A stretch of 64,000 bases of DNA, taken from positions 310,001 through 374,000 of the forward strand of contig JAFCMP010000531.1 of assembly GCA_017506865.1 (NCBI GenBank). The letters run 5' to 3'. The position numbers and the translations under genes were made by a program. Within the stretch, counting starts at the first letter, position 1. Each line of letters starts with the position of its first letter. The notes beneath the pieces were generated by a model. The model was not told where the DNA came from. It was given only the letters and a program-made list of their open reading frames with translations, and made no database searches. Positions 1-12,173 of this stretch are shown here, piece by piece. The stretch is from Tribonema minus. Lineage: Eukaryota; Sar; Xanthophyceae; Tribonematales; Tribonemataceae.

Positions 1-16
1 CCCCTTCTGTGTGTAA

Positions 17-319
17 CATCTTGACCTCTGCAATTATGATGGGACGATTTGCAAGAGTTGGTGTAGTTTCACCAACTGCTGCTGCACGCCAAAAAATATC
101 GGTCCAGTACTCCTCTTTGACATCATTACAGCTGGCACCACTGATGGTGAAGAGTGCCGTTTGCTTGCAGTTGCAGCTGCGCAGGCTGCAGTTCTGGAAT
201 CCAAGCTGGGGACACAATGCCTGCACAGCGCATCAGCAATGCTTTGGTCGGGCACTGACACGCATCCGCTGTGCTTGCCTGTTGCTGCTGCAGTTGTCCT
301 AGGAGCATTCTTCGGCTAG
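17..319 (+). other. Open reading frame without ATG, possible terminal exon
   Basis: A frame stays open from a TAA at 14-16 to a TAG at 317-319 and has no ATG near its start, so it could only be a terminal exon of a gene entering from the left. It reads alanine-rich, with a stretch DIITAGTTDGEECRLLAVAA. I do not recognise the family. A faint likeness to LarB/PurE-type enzymes (a TAGTTD-like stretch) is too short to use. The same DNA is also open in other frames, so chance is likely. Confidence 0.15.
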
Positions 320-2663
320 GAATGGTGCTGGAGCAGCGGTACCAGAGCAGTGACGAAGGGGGGTGCTGCCGGGCGGGGTTGTAGCCACCAATCCGAGGTT
401 CAAATACACCCATGGAAAAAAGCAGCCACTGGTTAAGGACTTGCGTCAGTGCTTGTTGTTGCTGAGTTGGGAATGGTAAGCTGCAGTGCCCATGTATATG
501 CACAGATGTGTGTCTCAGCATTTGCTGTGAAGCGGTGCTCTACATGATGGTGGATGCTCAGCAAAGCGGCGCATCTGACCACTGCATTGCACATCTCACG
601 CTGGCTGCCGAGTGCTGCTTCGTTGAGCCAAACTGACACACGAGTCAGCAAGCAGTGACTGAGTGAAAGTGTGGCCCCTGCATTCTAGCTGCTGCCTGCT
701 CCGGCGGAAGGGAGCATGGAGCCAACTACCATTGAGTTGAGCGCGTGTTTGTATGGCGCTCAGGGCGAAATTCGCTGCTGCTGCGGCCACGGCTGCCGAG
801 CACTGCCGCTGGGTGCTGACGTGAACGACCACAGATAAGTGCCCATGAACGACCACAGATAAGTGCCCATCATGTGTCCATGCTGGCAAACATATCAAGA
901 GCATGCTTTGGCGTGTGCAGTAAGGGCCATGGTATGGCCATGACATGGTACCAGCGCATGTGACTGCACTTCCTTGATGAGCCCAGCAACTTCAAGTGTT
1001 GCGCAACAACTTCAATTCAAGCACTTCTGATCGTTCACCAAATACTCAGCAGTTGAGAACAACTGGACTAGTGTCACAGCGGCATACTCAGTTCTGTAAG
1101 GTCATCGTTCCTCTCTGAATGTAATGTTCAATATACATGTGAGTATGCATGTCAAAAGATTTGAGGTCTCTGAGCAGGTATACTCGCTGTATGCGTTTCG
1201 TGCACGTGACATAGTTATGGTGTGCCAATTTTCATACAATCAGAGACCAGAGTCATCGCAATACGCGCCTTCACATGTATGTGGCAGCAGCTGCAACCGC
1301 AAATCATGTCGGCTTGCAAGCAGTCACCTGCTCCCCTGCTCAACGCTCAGCAGTTGCTGACATCATTTGATGCCGTCAAGGGAGTTGCGATTGCGTTCGA
1401 CAGCAATACCGCGGCAGCATGTTGGTGTGTTTCCGCGCCGCATGGCAGCAGCAGTCCATCACATGAGACACATATATATGGCCAGGTCGTATGTGGGCAC
1501 TGTGGCCTTGCTGAGCGCTGCGCACTTCAAGGCTGCAACTTAAACTATGTTTGACTACATCCGGTAGTACATCGACACGATCATCATCATGCCACATGGA
1601 ATCAGACGTGTGGCTGGAGGTAAGCTTTTTTCTCACCTTCCTTCAATGCTGGTGCATGAATGCATGCTGACAACTGTCAGCGCGCGCTGTCATCTGGGCT
1701 TGCGCAGGGCAGGCAACAGGTTTATCGGCACTTGAGTTTTGTTCATGGAATGCCAGCATGTTTCATCGCCTGCGGCATACATGTGTCCTTGCTGCTATGG
1801 CCAGTGCGCAGACATTCATACTTCTACTTCGTTTGCCCATCCATTTCTGTAGATCCTAGTGCAGAACTTGGATGCAGTCAGCCTGCCAGCATTCTACGTA
1901 GGCCCCCAAATTTTAAAGGCCATCTCAAGCAGCTGCTGGGGAAGTATGAGTTGGCATTGCATCTCAATGCTGTGCTGCACACTACAGGGGCTGCTGCCGA
2001 CGCAAAACACAAAGGGGACAGAAGCGTGGGGCAGCCATATTGTTACTGTCTGATGCGTTTGCTGCTGCCGGCTCGTAGCCATGTAGTGTTATTGTGATGG
2101 AAAGCAGGCAAGCAGAACAATCCCATACAACCACGGATGTCAACAAAGCGCAAAGGGCCAGTAGGGCATCACCAACGTGCCCCCCCGTGCTCATTTACCC
2201 CTCATGGGGTGCAGTCAAAAAGCGGTCGCCACCCAACAAACTTGCCCACTGAATCACACTTCAAGCCATCTTGGCATTGCGCAACGCCACTGCTGCTACT
2301 TCGGCTGCGGTCAAGACACGATCACGCACGTGTGCAACCACTGTACAGGAGAGGCCACCAGTGTGGTAACGGCTGCACAACGTACTGATAGTGTACCGAT
2401 AGTGTACTGGTCAATGACGCTTTTCGCTTCAAGCAGCGCTTGGGGGGCAGTGCTGAGGGCGGCAAAACTGAACACACGCTGATCGACGATTGGGGTCGAT
2501 GGCCACTCAATGAAAAATGTGCACCGCAGCAGCGGCGGCGTGCGTCGACACTGCTGCTGCTGCTGCTGCTGTGCCACCCGTTTCGCTCAACTGGGTACTA
2601 GCTGGACCCCTATATGCGGGCGCCATGGGCAATCGTGGCGCTGTGTGCACGCGCCAGTGCCTG
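320..2663. other. Region without recognised gene
   Basis: No open frame here resembles a known protein and none has convincing splice sites. It holds a perfect 2 x 24 bp tandem repeat (823-846 and 847-870) and a (CTG)7 run at 2551-2571. It lies beyond the stop codon of the minus-strand ascorbate peroxidase gene, so its right end is probably that gene's 3' UTR. Confidence 0.5.
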
Positions 2664-5600
2664 TCACTGGATTGGGCACTCCAAGCACCAGTCGACTTGG
2701 TCAATGTCGATCCCGCCGGCAGGCTCAAATTTGGAGCCAAGCTCTGACAGCTTCTTGTGCGCCATGGCATAGTCACGGAAGAAGTCCGTCGCACTCTCTC
2801 TGTACTCATTGGCGTGCACCTTCAATCGTTCATCGGCGAACAGGGCTCTGTCGGTGTCGAGCTTGAGAAGGTCGTCGTCGTCGCCGGTGACGTCTTGGAA
2901 GTAGGAGTTGTCAAACTGCAACGGCGGCGGCGCGTTCGGCAGCATTTGCACCTGTCAGCTAGGGCGCGTACTCGCAAGAAGGGTACTTGGAGCGGCGTTA
3001 GGTGTGCCACCGCTATTCCTTACTCCCTGTACCAGGTTGCAGGGGCTGTCAGGCCTCATGTGATGGTAAGATAGCAGGTAGAAGTACTTTGTTGAAAACG
3101 GCGTTATGACAGGGTATGGGGTAATTATGGGGTGATATGGCGGAAGTGCTGCAGATGCATGTATGCACAAGTGCTGCAGGGCGCATGCCGTTTCAAGCGT
3201 CAACACCTTCGCATACCCTGCATCCACACTACAGTCATGTGTTGCTGTGCAATATGCACAGCGCCTGCGAGTGTGCGCTCTCCCTCTCAATGAGTCAGTC
3301 ACGGTGAGAAAATCGTTTTCAAGTGAACCATCACCACGCATTCACGTCCCCTGTCTGTAACGACCAAATCTACATTTCGCCAACGTCGACTGTGTCCGCT
3401 GCCTGTGTCCGCATCATTGCGAACACAACACACAAAGGTGATATTGCGCATGTAAAGGTGATATTGCGCATGTGCAAGCTATTGTCATGCTTGAGGTTGC
3501 TGAGTGCGAGAGTGAAAACAATGCCTTGCGCGATGGAGTACTGATATGCGCATCTCACTTTGAGCCATTGCTTGGTCCAGCTCTGGCCACCTATCCTGCC
3601 ACTCCCTGGCTTGCCGTCTGGCCGCACTATGCTGGTTCCATCCTGTACAAGCAACACCGACAGCGCCAGACTCGTTGTCATTGGCGGCATTCGTGAATGG
3701 ATCACCACATCACAGCAACGTGTTGAGTACGGCTGAGCGTTACGAGAGCTGTTGCTCACTACCCTGTTGCACCACACCAGCAGAGGCAGACATCAAGGTA
3801 ACCAATGCAACAGAAGACCGACGCCAGTCGTGTGCTGCTAGAAGTGGATGTATTGTAGTCTGTCTAGTAGTACGTACCTAGGGCTAACCCTAACCCTAGT
3901 AATGAGCATGTAACTGCCATATGCTCCAAAGTTACGTTACGTGGGTGCTTCGGACAGTGTTGGCTTAACATCGCAACGCAACAAGTCAAAGCTATAGCAA
4001 GAGGAACAGCGGTGCAGCGCTGGTAGCGCATAATGCAAAAGGTCAGCAGAAGACACGGTATGCACTGCTGTCAAAGACATCTGCAGCATTCTGGCTAAAA
4101 AACAATGCGCAACTGCCGAACGAGTCAACTGTTGAGTCGTTGCTGGTGAGGGATGCAGGCCATGCTCTGGCGGCGACGCAAGCCGTGCTGCGCTACACCG
4201 TTGGACTCACAGTGTACATGGATGAACTCACCGTGTACTTGGTGCTGTCCTTGCCCAGGCCGGATCGCTCAGGGTTTGCGCGTCCAAGTGTGTGGGCACC
4301 ACTCAGCGCGACAATTTCCTGATCATTGAAGCCCATCCTGCATGGCAGTTACAGGGCAGTTACAGGGTGTGAAACCGCTCTGACCCCAGGAAACTACCAT
4401 GAGTGGAGGCGTCTGCTTCAGTGTGTTTATTTGCGAGGCGAGCAAGAGCCAGGACGTACATGTAGGCTGTGTTTTTGTGAGCGCATGTCATCACATTGAA
4501 GAGGTAAGGTTGGCGCCGCCGCATTCGCAAGTGAAACAGTGTCTGATGTGGACTTTGCGCATGACGCACGATTGCATGGCGAGCGAGCCTGCCAAATATC
4601 AAAAACATATTCCGAGGCGCAGCGCCACGTAACAGTTTTTATGCCGTCAACATTGTTCCATGCATGTATGTCATCGCTGTGCGCATGGCACATGTTGTCA
4701 ATTACTACGCTACTACTCAAAATATGCACGCATGTATTCATGCATGTGCATGGCACAATGAGGTCAAGAGGCGGCCACAATGCCCTGTAGCCCCGCAGAC
4801 TGTAGGAGTTTAGCCACTTGATGCCCACCCTGTTGTGTAGTACTTCTTGTCAACACTATGTGTGCTCGTGGCTGTAAAGCAGAAGTGGAGCAAACCTCTG
4901 ATGCGTCCAACAGCGATGCATCCTGTCGCACCCCTGCAGGACTAGGAAGCGACTGCGCAGGCTTGGGGTTGCGTAAGGTACATCTATTGGAATGTTGGAC
5001 CTAAATACGTATGTGAATACTTGCCTCGAACGCTGTTCTGGTTCTCTGCATGTGCCATCACGCTCTGGGTGTGACAGTCGTCGTTTTCATACTGCTGCGC
5101 AAGAATCAAGTGATCTCTACGCCTAACCCTAACCCTAACCCTGGTCCTCGCCCTACCCAACCCCAGCCCTAATGTTGTCCTTCCCCACGGGGCTCTGCCT
5201 GCAACATCATGCTCTAGGGATGAAACCTGAAGTTTCTCATCTCCCAGCGCAAAACATGTCATCCAGGGTGCGTTGAATTGTACTACGCGTCATGCAACAC
5301 TCTAATCGTACGTTTACTTGCGAGGCACAACAACGCTCACCGTTCGAACACCGCTCGCAAGTGCTCGGCCGCGCTGGCAGCGTTGTTCGGCCATGGCTTT
5401 GCGCCAGCTGGAAGGTTTCCCTGCAGTGTTGAGAGCGCGCAAAAAAGCAGTCAGGCAAAGTGGGGTGTGCAGTTGCAGCGGTCAGCTGTGATGTTGAAGT
5501 CATATGTTCATTGTTAAAGTTTGTTCATCGCGGATGCTGTGGCGCCAGGCGTTCTTCATCATCACGTGACCGCGATGATGTCTCACAGGTCACATGATGT

Positions 5601-8122
5601 CATTGCGACCACACTTTGATAACATGTGTTGGATTCAGGGCATGGGAATGTTTTAAATGGCATTGCCACTGCTGCCGATCCACGATGCACACGTGGGAAG
5701 TCACGGTGCTGAAGTCAGAGTATTGAAGTGCACTGGCACGATCTCATGCAAAGCTCTTGTTCCTTCAACGCTATCATCACCTTCTCGCCATTAGTGGTGC
5801 GGTGCAAAGCGCATACCCCGTCATCATCGTGGCAGTTGATGTGCAAGCAACATGCACAAAGACTGAGGGAAGCGCAAGTGCACATTGCGCTTCTTTGGTG
5901 TCAAGAGCGAGAAGCGGGCGTTGCAATGCAAACAAGCAGGAACAGTACAACACTTGCACCATTTTCATCGCTGCGAACTATCAAACCTGGACGCACACTC
6001 GTGTGTATGATTGCTACGCTTGAACCGTAGAGGGTTATGTAGGTAGCAGATGCGCTGACATGACGCAGCTCGCACCTCGGCTATCAAGCCAGGCCACAGG
6101 AACTTCGTGTATACGCACAGCTTTACATAAGCAATACAACAAACTACCAGAAGCCGTCCACTCTTATTTTTGTTCAACAACAACAACAGGTGACAGTAGT
6201 GGAGAGATGAGGGTTGAATAATGCAACTTAGGAGTAGGGTTAGGGTTTTGGGGTTAGGGTTACATAGTCTGCTTTCAGGGGCGACAGGGAAAGAAATATT
6301 GAAATACAACCCCCTGCCCCTTCTCTGGATCTGCCAATTCAATTCATGCGAATACAGCTGTGTCTAAAGTAGAGGGTTCATACATAGATGTCGGCAAGTT
6401 GACAATGCTAACCCTACTAGTAACAGTGACCTAATGTTAGCCCTACGCGTAAGCCTCACTCTAAGTTTGCCTGGTACATGCTGGTGGTGCAGACCACGAA
6501 CGATTCATAGCGTAGCAACAGCAACCTCGATGCTGTCCTGCTGTGCTGAAGGGTGACATTGAAGGCCATCATGCTCGAGTCACGAGTCTCAATCACAAGT
6601 CAAGTGTGTCGGCAGGTGTGTGAGAGCAGGCCAGTCAAAGCTCAAGCTACTCAACACACTGCTCTGATGGATGTCTTCCTGTGAGTTAATGCAAGGCCGA
6701 GGGGTAGTTGCGATTCGCATTGCCGCGGACACACATCTGTACTGCATCAACGGGAGCCACAAAGTATGCTCGTAAAAATCTTTTGATGACCACAACAGCT
6801 TGTGCCACTCATGCAGGCAAGATCTTCACCTGTTGATGTCTGCAACAGCTCGCACCACCCATGAAGGCAAGTGACATGATGACATGAAGTCCAGTACTGA
6901 GCTACTTCTTGTGTTGAAGTACTAGTATGGACTATGTTGACAGCACCTTCACTTTCCTCAAGAAGCTCTGAAGTACCACTATATTCAAGCTCTGCAACAC
7001 CAAACCTGATCACGGCTGCATCATCGATCCCGCCAATATGGGAATCATCAGCAGGGGCATGAACTTCAACATTGGATTGTGAACTTCAACAGTGGTTTGC
7101 GTGCGCACTCACCTCGGGTGCGCATTCCGCAGCGCTGCTCACATCTTTCCTGCCATATCTCATGTCAATCTTTGGCCCTCCAGCTTGCTCTATGGCCGTG
7201 GCGCTAGCCATTTGAATCAGATCCGCCCAGGATATGCTTGGGTGTTTGTCCTGCAGTGTACAGCATGCGAGTAGTGAGTGACTCGCAAGTGACTTGCAAG
7301 TGACATGCAAGTGACTCTGACGCACAGCGAAGTAGAGGGGAGGATGCGGCAGAGGGTACACTGTCGCTGTCAAGTAGCGACATTCGCAACGTCAATAACA
7401 AGTTCAACCCGCAGCCGTTGCAGGTGTGGAACTTCAAGTCCATGATCCAACGTAGCCTTGCCGCATGACTCAACCGCACAGTGTGTATGTAAGCACAATG
7501 CGCTGAAAGAGGGGCGAAAACCACCTCGCCCTCGCCCTAATTCCCATCACTACCCCTGACCCTGGCCCTGATGTCAAGGCCTAACCTTGAGTGGCTTGAG
7601 CAGCTCCAGACCATGGACAAGGCCGCTGTTGGCCTTATGATCCAGCTCCAGAACTCTCCATTGCCCTAACCCAATCATAACCCTTTACTACATACGATCG
7701 CTAGCCGTCATCTCAACTGTTACTGCAGCCCTAGGCCAGCCAGTTACCTGGCCTTAAGGGGCTTGAGTAGTTCCAGGCCATGGACCAGGCCACTATTGGC
7801 CTTGTGGTTGATCTCCAGAATTCTCCACTACCCTGCCCCAACCATGACTCCCTCCTAGATCTGAACCCTAGCCCCAACTTCAACCATTACTCCAGCCCTA
7901 GTCTCTAACCTTGAGGGGCTTGAGCAGCTCCAGACCATGTACCAGGCCGCTGTTGGCCTTGTGGTTGATCTCCGGGACAAAGCGGATGGATCCATTTGCG
8001 CCTCCACATTTGGGCCACTCCTCGATCCTGATGCTCTTATCGTACGTGCCTGAGTCGTGCCACGCTAGGCGCACAAGCAGCGGCGCGCTGTTGGTCTTGT
8101 CGAGCAGAGTCTTAATTTCCTC
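2664..8122 (-). CDS. APX: Ascorbate peroxidase (class I haem peroxidase), exons
   Basis: Reduces H2O2 with ascorbate; organelle or cytosol cannot be decided because the N-terminus was not found. Five exons were read on the minus strand with matching phases. 7910-8122 encodes the distal-haem segment [17 protein letters not shown] plus [10 protein letters not shown]. 7113-7250 encodes [20 protein letters not shown]. 4232-4337 encodes the proximal segment [19 protein letters not shown] with the haem-ligand His. 3559-3642 encodes [11 protein letters not shown]. 2664-2915 encodes FDNSYFQD through [16 protein letters not shown] and ends in TGA. The exon that should carry the conserved LPDA...HLRxVF segment, between 7113 and 4338, was not located, nor were exons upstream of 8122. 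The C-terminus runs about 25 residues past the usual KLSELG end. Family identity is very secure; completeness is not. Confidence 0.9.
3433..3473. repeat. Tandem 20-bp repeat in APX intron region
   Basis: Two copies of AAAGGTGATATTGCGCATGT lie head to tail, next to the last but one APX exon. No function can be inferred. Confidence 0.7.
3881..3899. repeat. Interstitial telomere-like motif
   Basis: Two adjacent CCCTAA-type units inside an APX intron. Further units occur at 5122-5142 (three units) and 6235-6262 (TTAGGG orientation). They match a TTAGGG-type telomere repeat rather than TTTAGGG or TTTTAGGG. Confidence 0.7.
5122..5142. repeat. Interstitial (CCCTAA)3 motif
   Basis: Three perfect hexamers followed by degenerate CCCTA-rich sequence up to about 5172, within the long APX intron. 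This is the longest perfect run of the telomere-like motif that I found in the window. Confidence 0.75.
7567..7840 (-). repeat. Two decayed tandem copies of an APX exon 3' end
   Basis: The 3' end and donor region of the APX exon at 7910-8122 (about 7905-7975) recurs twice in the intron downstream, near 7735-7835 and 7567-7665, with a period of about 165 bp. All copies keep the plus-strand string GGCTTGAG followed by CAGGCC or AAGGCC, then GTTGGCCTT or ATTGGCCTT. The copies carry substitutions and diverge beyond about 80 bp into the exon. They look like non-coding leftovers of partial exon duplication. Confidence 0.8.
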
Positions 8123-9860
8123 CTGCGTACGCGCAGCATGGAAAGTGAGGTTCAGTATGGCACCACAGAAACTGTAACTTCAACTGCAACGGCCAGTGAG
8201 AGCCGGCCTGCAGCTCGCGGCGATGCGCATTGCCGACACCAACATGGGTCTGAGGGAGAGAGCGTGGATGTAGTGGGGTTGAAAGGCAGCCAGCACCTAA
8301 CATCACAATATGCATTAAGAGTTCTCTCAAGCGCTCAGAAGCGTGAATACGAGGCGTGTACTGATGCGAGCAGCCAGATGATCCCTCAGCATTATGCTGC
8401 GTAGTCAGCAGTTGTGGAAGGCACTCCACAATAAAATGTGGCAGTTGGTCGCCGCAGGACAATGGTTGAGTGTGTTGACGGAAGATCTAAAATTCCGCTG
8501 GCACTACCTCGATTTTGGCCATTATGTTGTGGCCTGAGGTACTGACAGCACCTCAAGTGATGCACTGATACTAGTGTAGGACATCGATTATGTATCTGTA
8601 ATGAATGCCAGCCAGCTCGGCGTAATCATGTTGTTGTGTATGATAATATGCCAGTCAAGTGGCATTCAGGGAGTTGATCTCACACAAAACGCACCAACTG
8701 TTGCTTATGTGATCACTGGCGCAGGAGACGACGGACAAGCTTCTTCTGCCCGCATGCTCTGCTCTCTCGCACGGCATTAAGGCAAAATATGCAGCACCAA
8801 CTACAGTTAGGGTTAACTTACTGGCTTGGGAACAACGTGTGGAAACTCCAAGATGTACCAACATCAAGGGGCGACAGGTTTGAGACACAGCATGCGTCAT
8901 TCATGCTTGCAGAAGTTGACTGCAGGTGCAGAGGCTGGTTGGCCGTGATTTAAATATCAAACAAGCCAGCTAGTAGGTGCGCATGACTAGCAAAGTGCAT
9001 GATGAGAATCCGACTTTTTTTCTCGCCTGACTGTGATCAGCTCTACGACCACCAACTGGCACGCCGTGTTGAGCTTACCCTGAGATCCAGATACTCCTTC
9101 CGTTTGGCCTTAAGCTTCATCGCCGACACCACACGCGCGCCTCGCCTGAAGCCCCACTGCACTGTAGTCCTAAATTTAGGAAAGTACCCCTAACGTTAGG
9201 GTTAGCCCAAAACGCAAAACGAGACGCATATGCCCCCCCTTCCGCTCACAACATTCTGCTGTCTGTGGCGGCTGAAACTGGGACAGAAAGTCGATCGTTT
9301 TTCTTCTTGGTGATCTCTTTTGACGACTGTTACCTACGAGTCATCTGTATTTTTCGGTTTTTATGTTGAAGACACATATCTCACGCAAGGAAGTCACCAT
9401 ATGGCCCCACCCCATCTTGCATTGTGTGACTCGTGCCCATTTGATCCACATCTCATGGCATGTACGCAAGATGCAACAATCAGCACACACCAGCACCTTC
9501 AGCAGGGAAGTCAACTGCATCTGGGAAAGTCGGCAATCACCATGTGTTGCATAAGCTTGCCACTTCCAAGTCAGATCAGCATGGAGCAAATGCAATCAAG
9601 ATCGTTCAGAAATGAACACCTGCAACTGGCTAATGGCACACAAGACAGAAATTCAGGACCAGCAGGGACCAGGCGTAATCTCAAAGTTCACGGCTCATGT
9701 ACAGATCATGTGATGTTCAATCAAACCTCACAATCAGGCACTCCAAGTGCCGCTCGACTGTGCTGCTGCCGTGCTGCTGCCGATCACACCCAAAGCTGCT
9801 AGAGCTATACACCAGGCAAGCCTGTGTGTTACTGCTGTAGACGCCGCCATGTGGGTGAGA
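8123..9860. other. Region without recognised gene (5' side of APX)
   Basis: The APX N-terminal or transit-peptide exon should lie here or further right but was not recognised. Single telomere-like TTAGGG motifs occur near 8807 and 9196. No other supportable feature was seen. Confidence 0.4.
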
Positions 9861-9874
9861 AACGCACAAGTCAG

Positions 9875-10979
9875 CGGGCGCGCCGCCGCCGCAGCCCCCA
9901 TGCTACTGCTGCGGCGGCGGCAGCGCTCACACACACAAGCAGCGCCACGGCGCGGACGGGCGGGACGAGACGGGCCACCACAAGATGTCAGCACTCCGAG
10001 CTTGCGCCGCCTCAGCCCCGGCGCGTGATCACTCCAAAACGCCTTGGCCACGTACGCGGACACATCCACCCACAGCGCCCCCTCCAGGTCCTCCCCCTGC
10101 ACCCACAGCGCCTCGGAGTGCAGCCGCCGCCGCCGGTCCTTGATGCGGCGCCGCCGCTCAAACTCCTGAAATGCCGCGTCCGCCGCCGCCGCCGCGGCGT
10201 CCTCGCGCTCAGACATGATCAGCGCAGCGAGCCGCGCCGCCTTCTGCGCCGCCCCCGCCTCACGGATCGCCAGTGCATCCTTGTACCTTCTCAGGGCTGA
10301 GGACACCCGGTCACCGGATTGAGACAGAAAGTGAGATGCGCGGCCGCCGCGGCGCGCAGGGGTCAAGTGCCGCCTGCGGTTCAGGTGCCGCTTGCAGTTC
10401 AAAGCGCCGCTAGCATTTCAGGTGCCGCTTGCAGTTGGCGCAATCGCAGATCAGCACTCACAAGCGTGCGTCTCTTGGCCAGTGAGTCAGATGTGAAAAG
10501 GGGCACTTCAACCCCCCAAGACACGACTACTTCAAGTATGTGAACTGACAACCGCCAAGATCGAGATGTAAGGGCACGCCAACTCCCCACCTTCAACTTC
10601 AACTTCAATGCAGATGGGGCGCGCACCTGGCCTTGCCAACAATGGTGAGGGCACTCTACTGCTACTTGCTGACACATCGTGGATCCTGATCACAACTGCG
10701 ACTTCAAGTACTTCGACACAGCAGAATGCTAATAGATGGGCGCTGCTGCGCCTGTTGAGCGCTGCTGCTTCAATCTGAGCTCAGCTTGCTTTGCCGTGAG
10801 GCGCTACACCTAGGCGTTGAACGCCGCTGCGTGGTGTGAAGGGCACACGTAATTGCGTCACGCACCATTGGCACTCCGGTTCTTCGCAACCTTGTCCGCC
10901 TTGGCCTTGGTGGCGGCCACCTCCTCCGGGCTCATGGCGAGTGCCCGCTGCTTGTCTTCCTCCGTGGCGCACCTCACGC
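9875..10979 (-). CDS. Hypothetical charged helical protein, two exons
   Basis: Two minus-strand exons fit each other in phase. 10866-10979 follows an acceptor (GGGCAG) and encodes ATEEDKQRALAMSPEEVAAT and a Lys-rich tail before a GTGCGT donor. 10296 downward follows TCCTCAG and encodes a long Ala/Arg/Glu-rich helix (AAFQEFERRRRIKDRRRR) and then GALWVDVSAYVAKAFW. The right-hand gene border and the 3' end (about 9875) are guesses, because several donors or a stop could end the second exon. It has coiled-coil character with no catalytic motif. I do not recognise the family. It could belong to the same gene as the 12174-13753 reading frame; nothing connects them directly. Confidence 0.45.
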
Positions 10980-11019
10980 CTGCCCAAGGGTGACAGGTTG
11001 CAGGTCACGGGCACACAAT

Positions 11020-11042
11020 GCAGCAGCAGCAGCAGCAGCAGT
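11020..11042 (+). repeat. CAG microsatellite
   Basis: A run of about seven CAG triplets outside any recognised exon. A similar run lies at 49007-49029 in an intron of the esterase gene. Confidence 0.8.
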
Positions 11043-11400
11043 GCTGGATAGTGATGCAGACACTTCACATGCAAGCTCAGTGCCGGCAACATGTTGAAGT
11101 CATGCATCACACAGCTTCTGAAACCAAAGCCGGGCTTGGTGCTCTCTCGCCTGCATGGCGCCGATGCAACAACAGCACCATGGATGATCAGCACATAAAG
11201 TGTGAGGGGTTATGATGGACACCATGTGTGTTGCAGGTGCAACCTCGAATGGACACACATGCAGAACAGGGCACAGCCCATGGTCAATATAGAATTTGAT
11301 GGTGACCCTCTGAAATTATGTAGGTGCGCGAGCATGCCGCGTCAGCAGCGCCGACGGTGCGCGCGACGTGCAAACTCTCGGCCCCCATTCCACACGTGCA

Positions 11401-11487
11401 CTAGGGTTAGGGTGAGGGTTGGTCAACCCTGCCCCAACCCTAGCCCTAGTTAGGGCTAGGGTTGACCAACCCTAACCCTAACCCTAG
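11401..11487. repeat. Inverted repeat built of telomere-like units
   Basis: A 30-bp arm at 11401-11430 pairs with 11458-11487 with one mismatch, around a 27-nt spacer that is itself CCCTAG-rich. Both arms consist of TTAGGG-type hexamers followed by GGTTGGTCAACC. Head-to-head telomere-like units are the structure expected from an end-to-end fusion or from insertion at break repair. This copy is very short, so local inversion is equally possible. Confidence 0.7.
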
Positions 11488-11956
11488 CCCCACACCAAGT
11501 ACAATTTCTGAATCACCTATGGCTCACCATACCACACGTTCAATGTGCACAGGAGGCGCCCACCTTATGTATATGCTACTGATAGTGGTATATGAATGCG
11601 CTGTTCACGTAGCGCACCAGAGTTGAAACACGTAGGAAGAGATGCTTCGCACCTGCGCGCGCGCGAACACCGAGTGGATGGTTGAAGTTCAACCTCAATG
11701 TACATGCAGCTTCAACATGAGCAGCGCTCGCGCAGAGCCATGATGCGCCCCTTTCAAGAGCGCTGCCGCCTCCGCCGCCGCCGCTGCCAAATACGACGGC
11801 AAACCCCAGCGGCAGCACCTGCAGCACACCTAGGCTTGCCAGCCATGGTGAGGGCACTCTACAGCTGCACACCGACATGCTCTGTACCCTGAAGTATCAC
11901 AGTCAACTTCAACTGGCACATTAGAGCTCACCTCACGTACTTGCCCGCGCGCACTG

Positions 11957-11988
11957 CCCCCCCCCCCTCCCCCCCCCCCCCCCCCCCC
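11957..11988. repeat. C10-T-C21 homopolymer run
   Basis: Pure C run on the plus strand, a G run in any minus-strand transcript. It lies about 190-220 nt past the end of the 12174-13753 minus-strand reading frame, as similar G runs do after other genes in this window. Confidence 0.85.
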
Positions 11989-12173
11989 GATCACATGTTG
12001 AGCACAGCTGTTGAGTCATCTGCGCACGCACAGCGCCTGTAATGATTACTGTACTGGTGGTGCTCTCATACCGCCTGTCACCTCAACTGCTTATCTTGTT
12101 CAGCACCAAGACACAGCACAAAGAACACGCAAATGACGCTCACCATTACGGGATCCCCTGCGCCTGCAAGGTG

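Noticed and set aside
17-319. LarB-like enzyme fragment at the left edge
   Set aside because: Only a short TAGTTD-like resemblance; the rest does not follow the family pattern.
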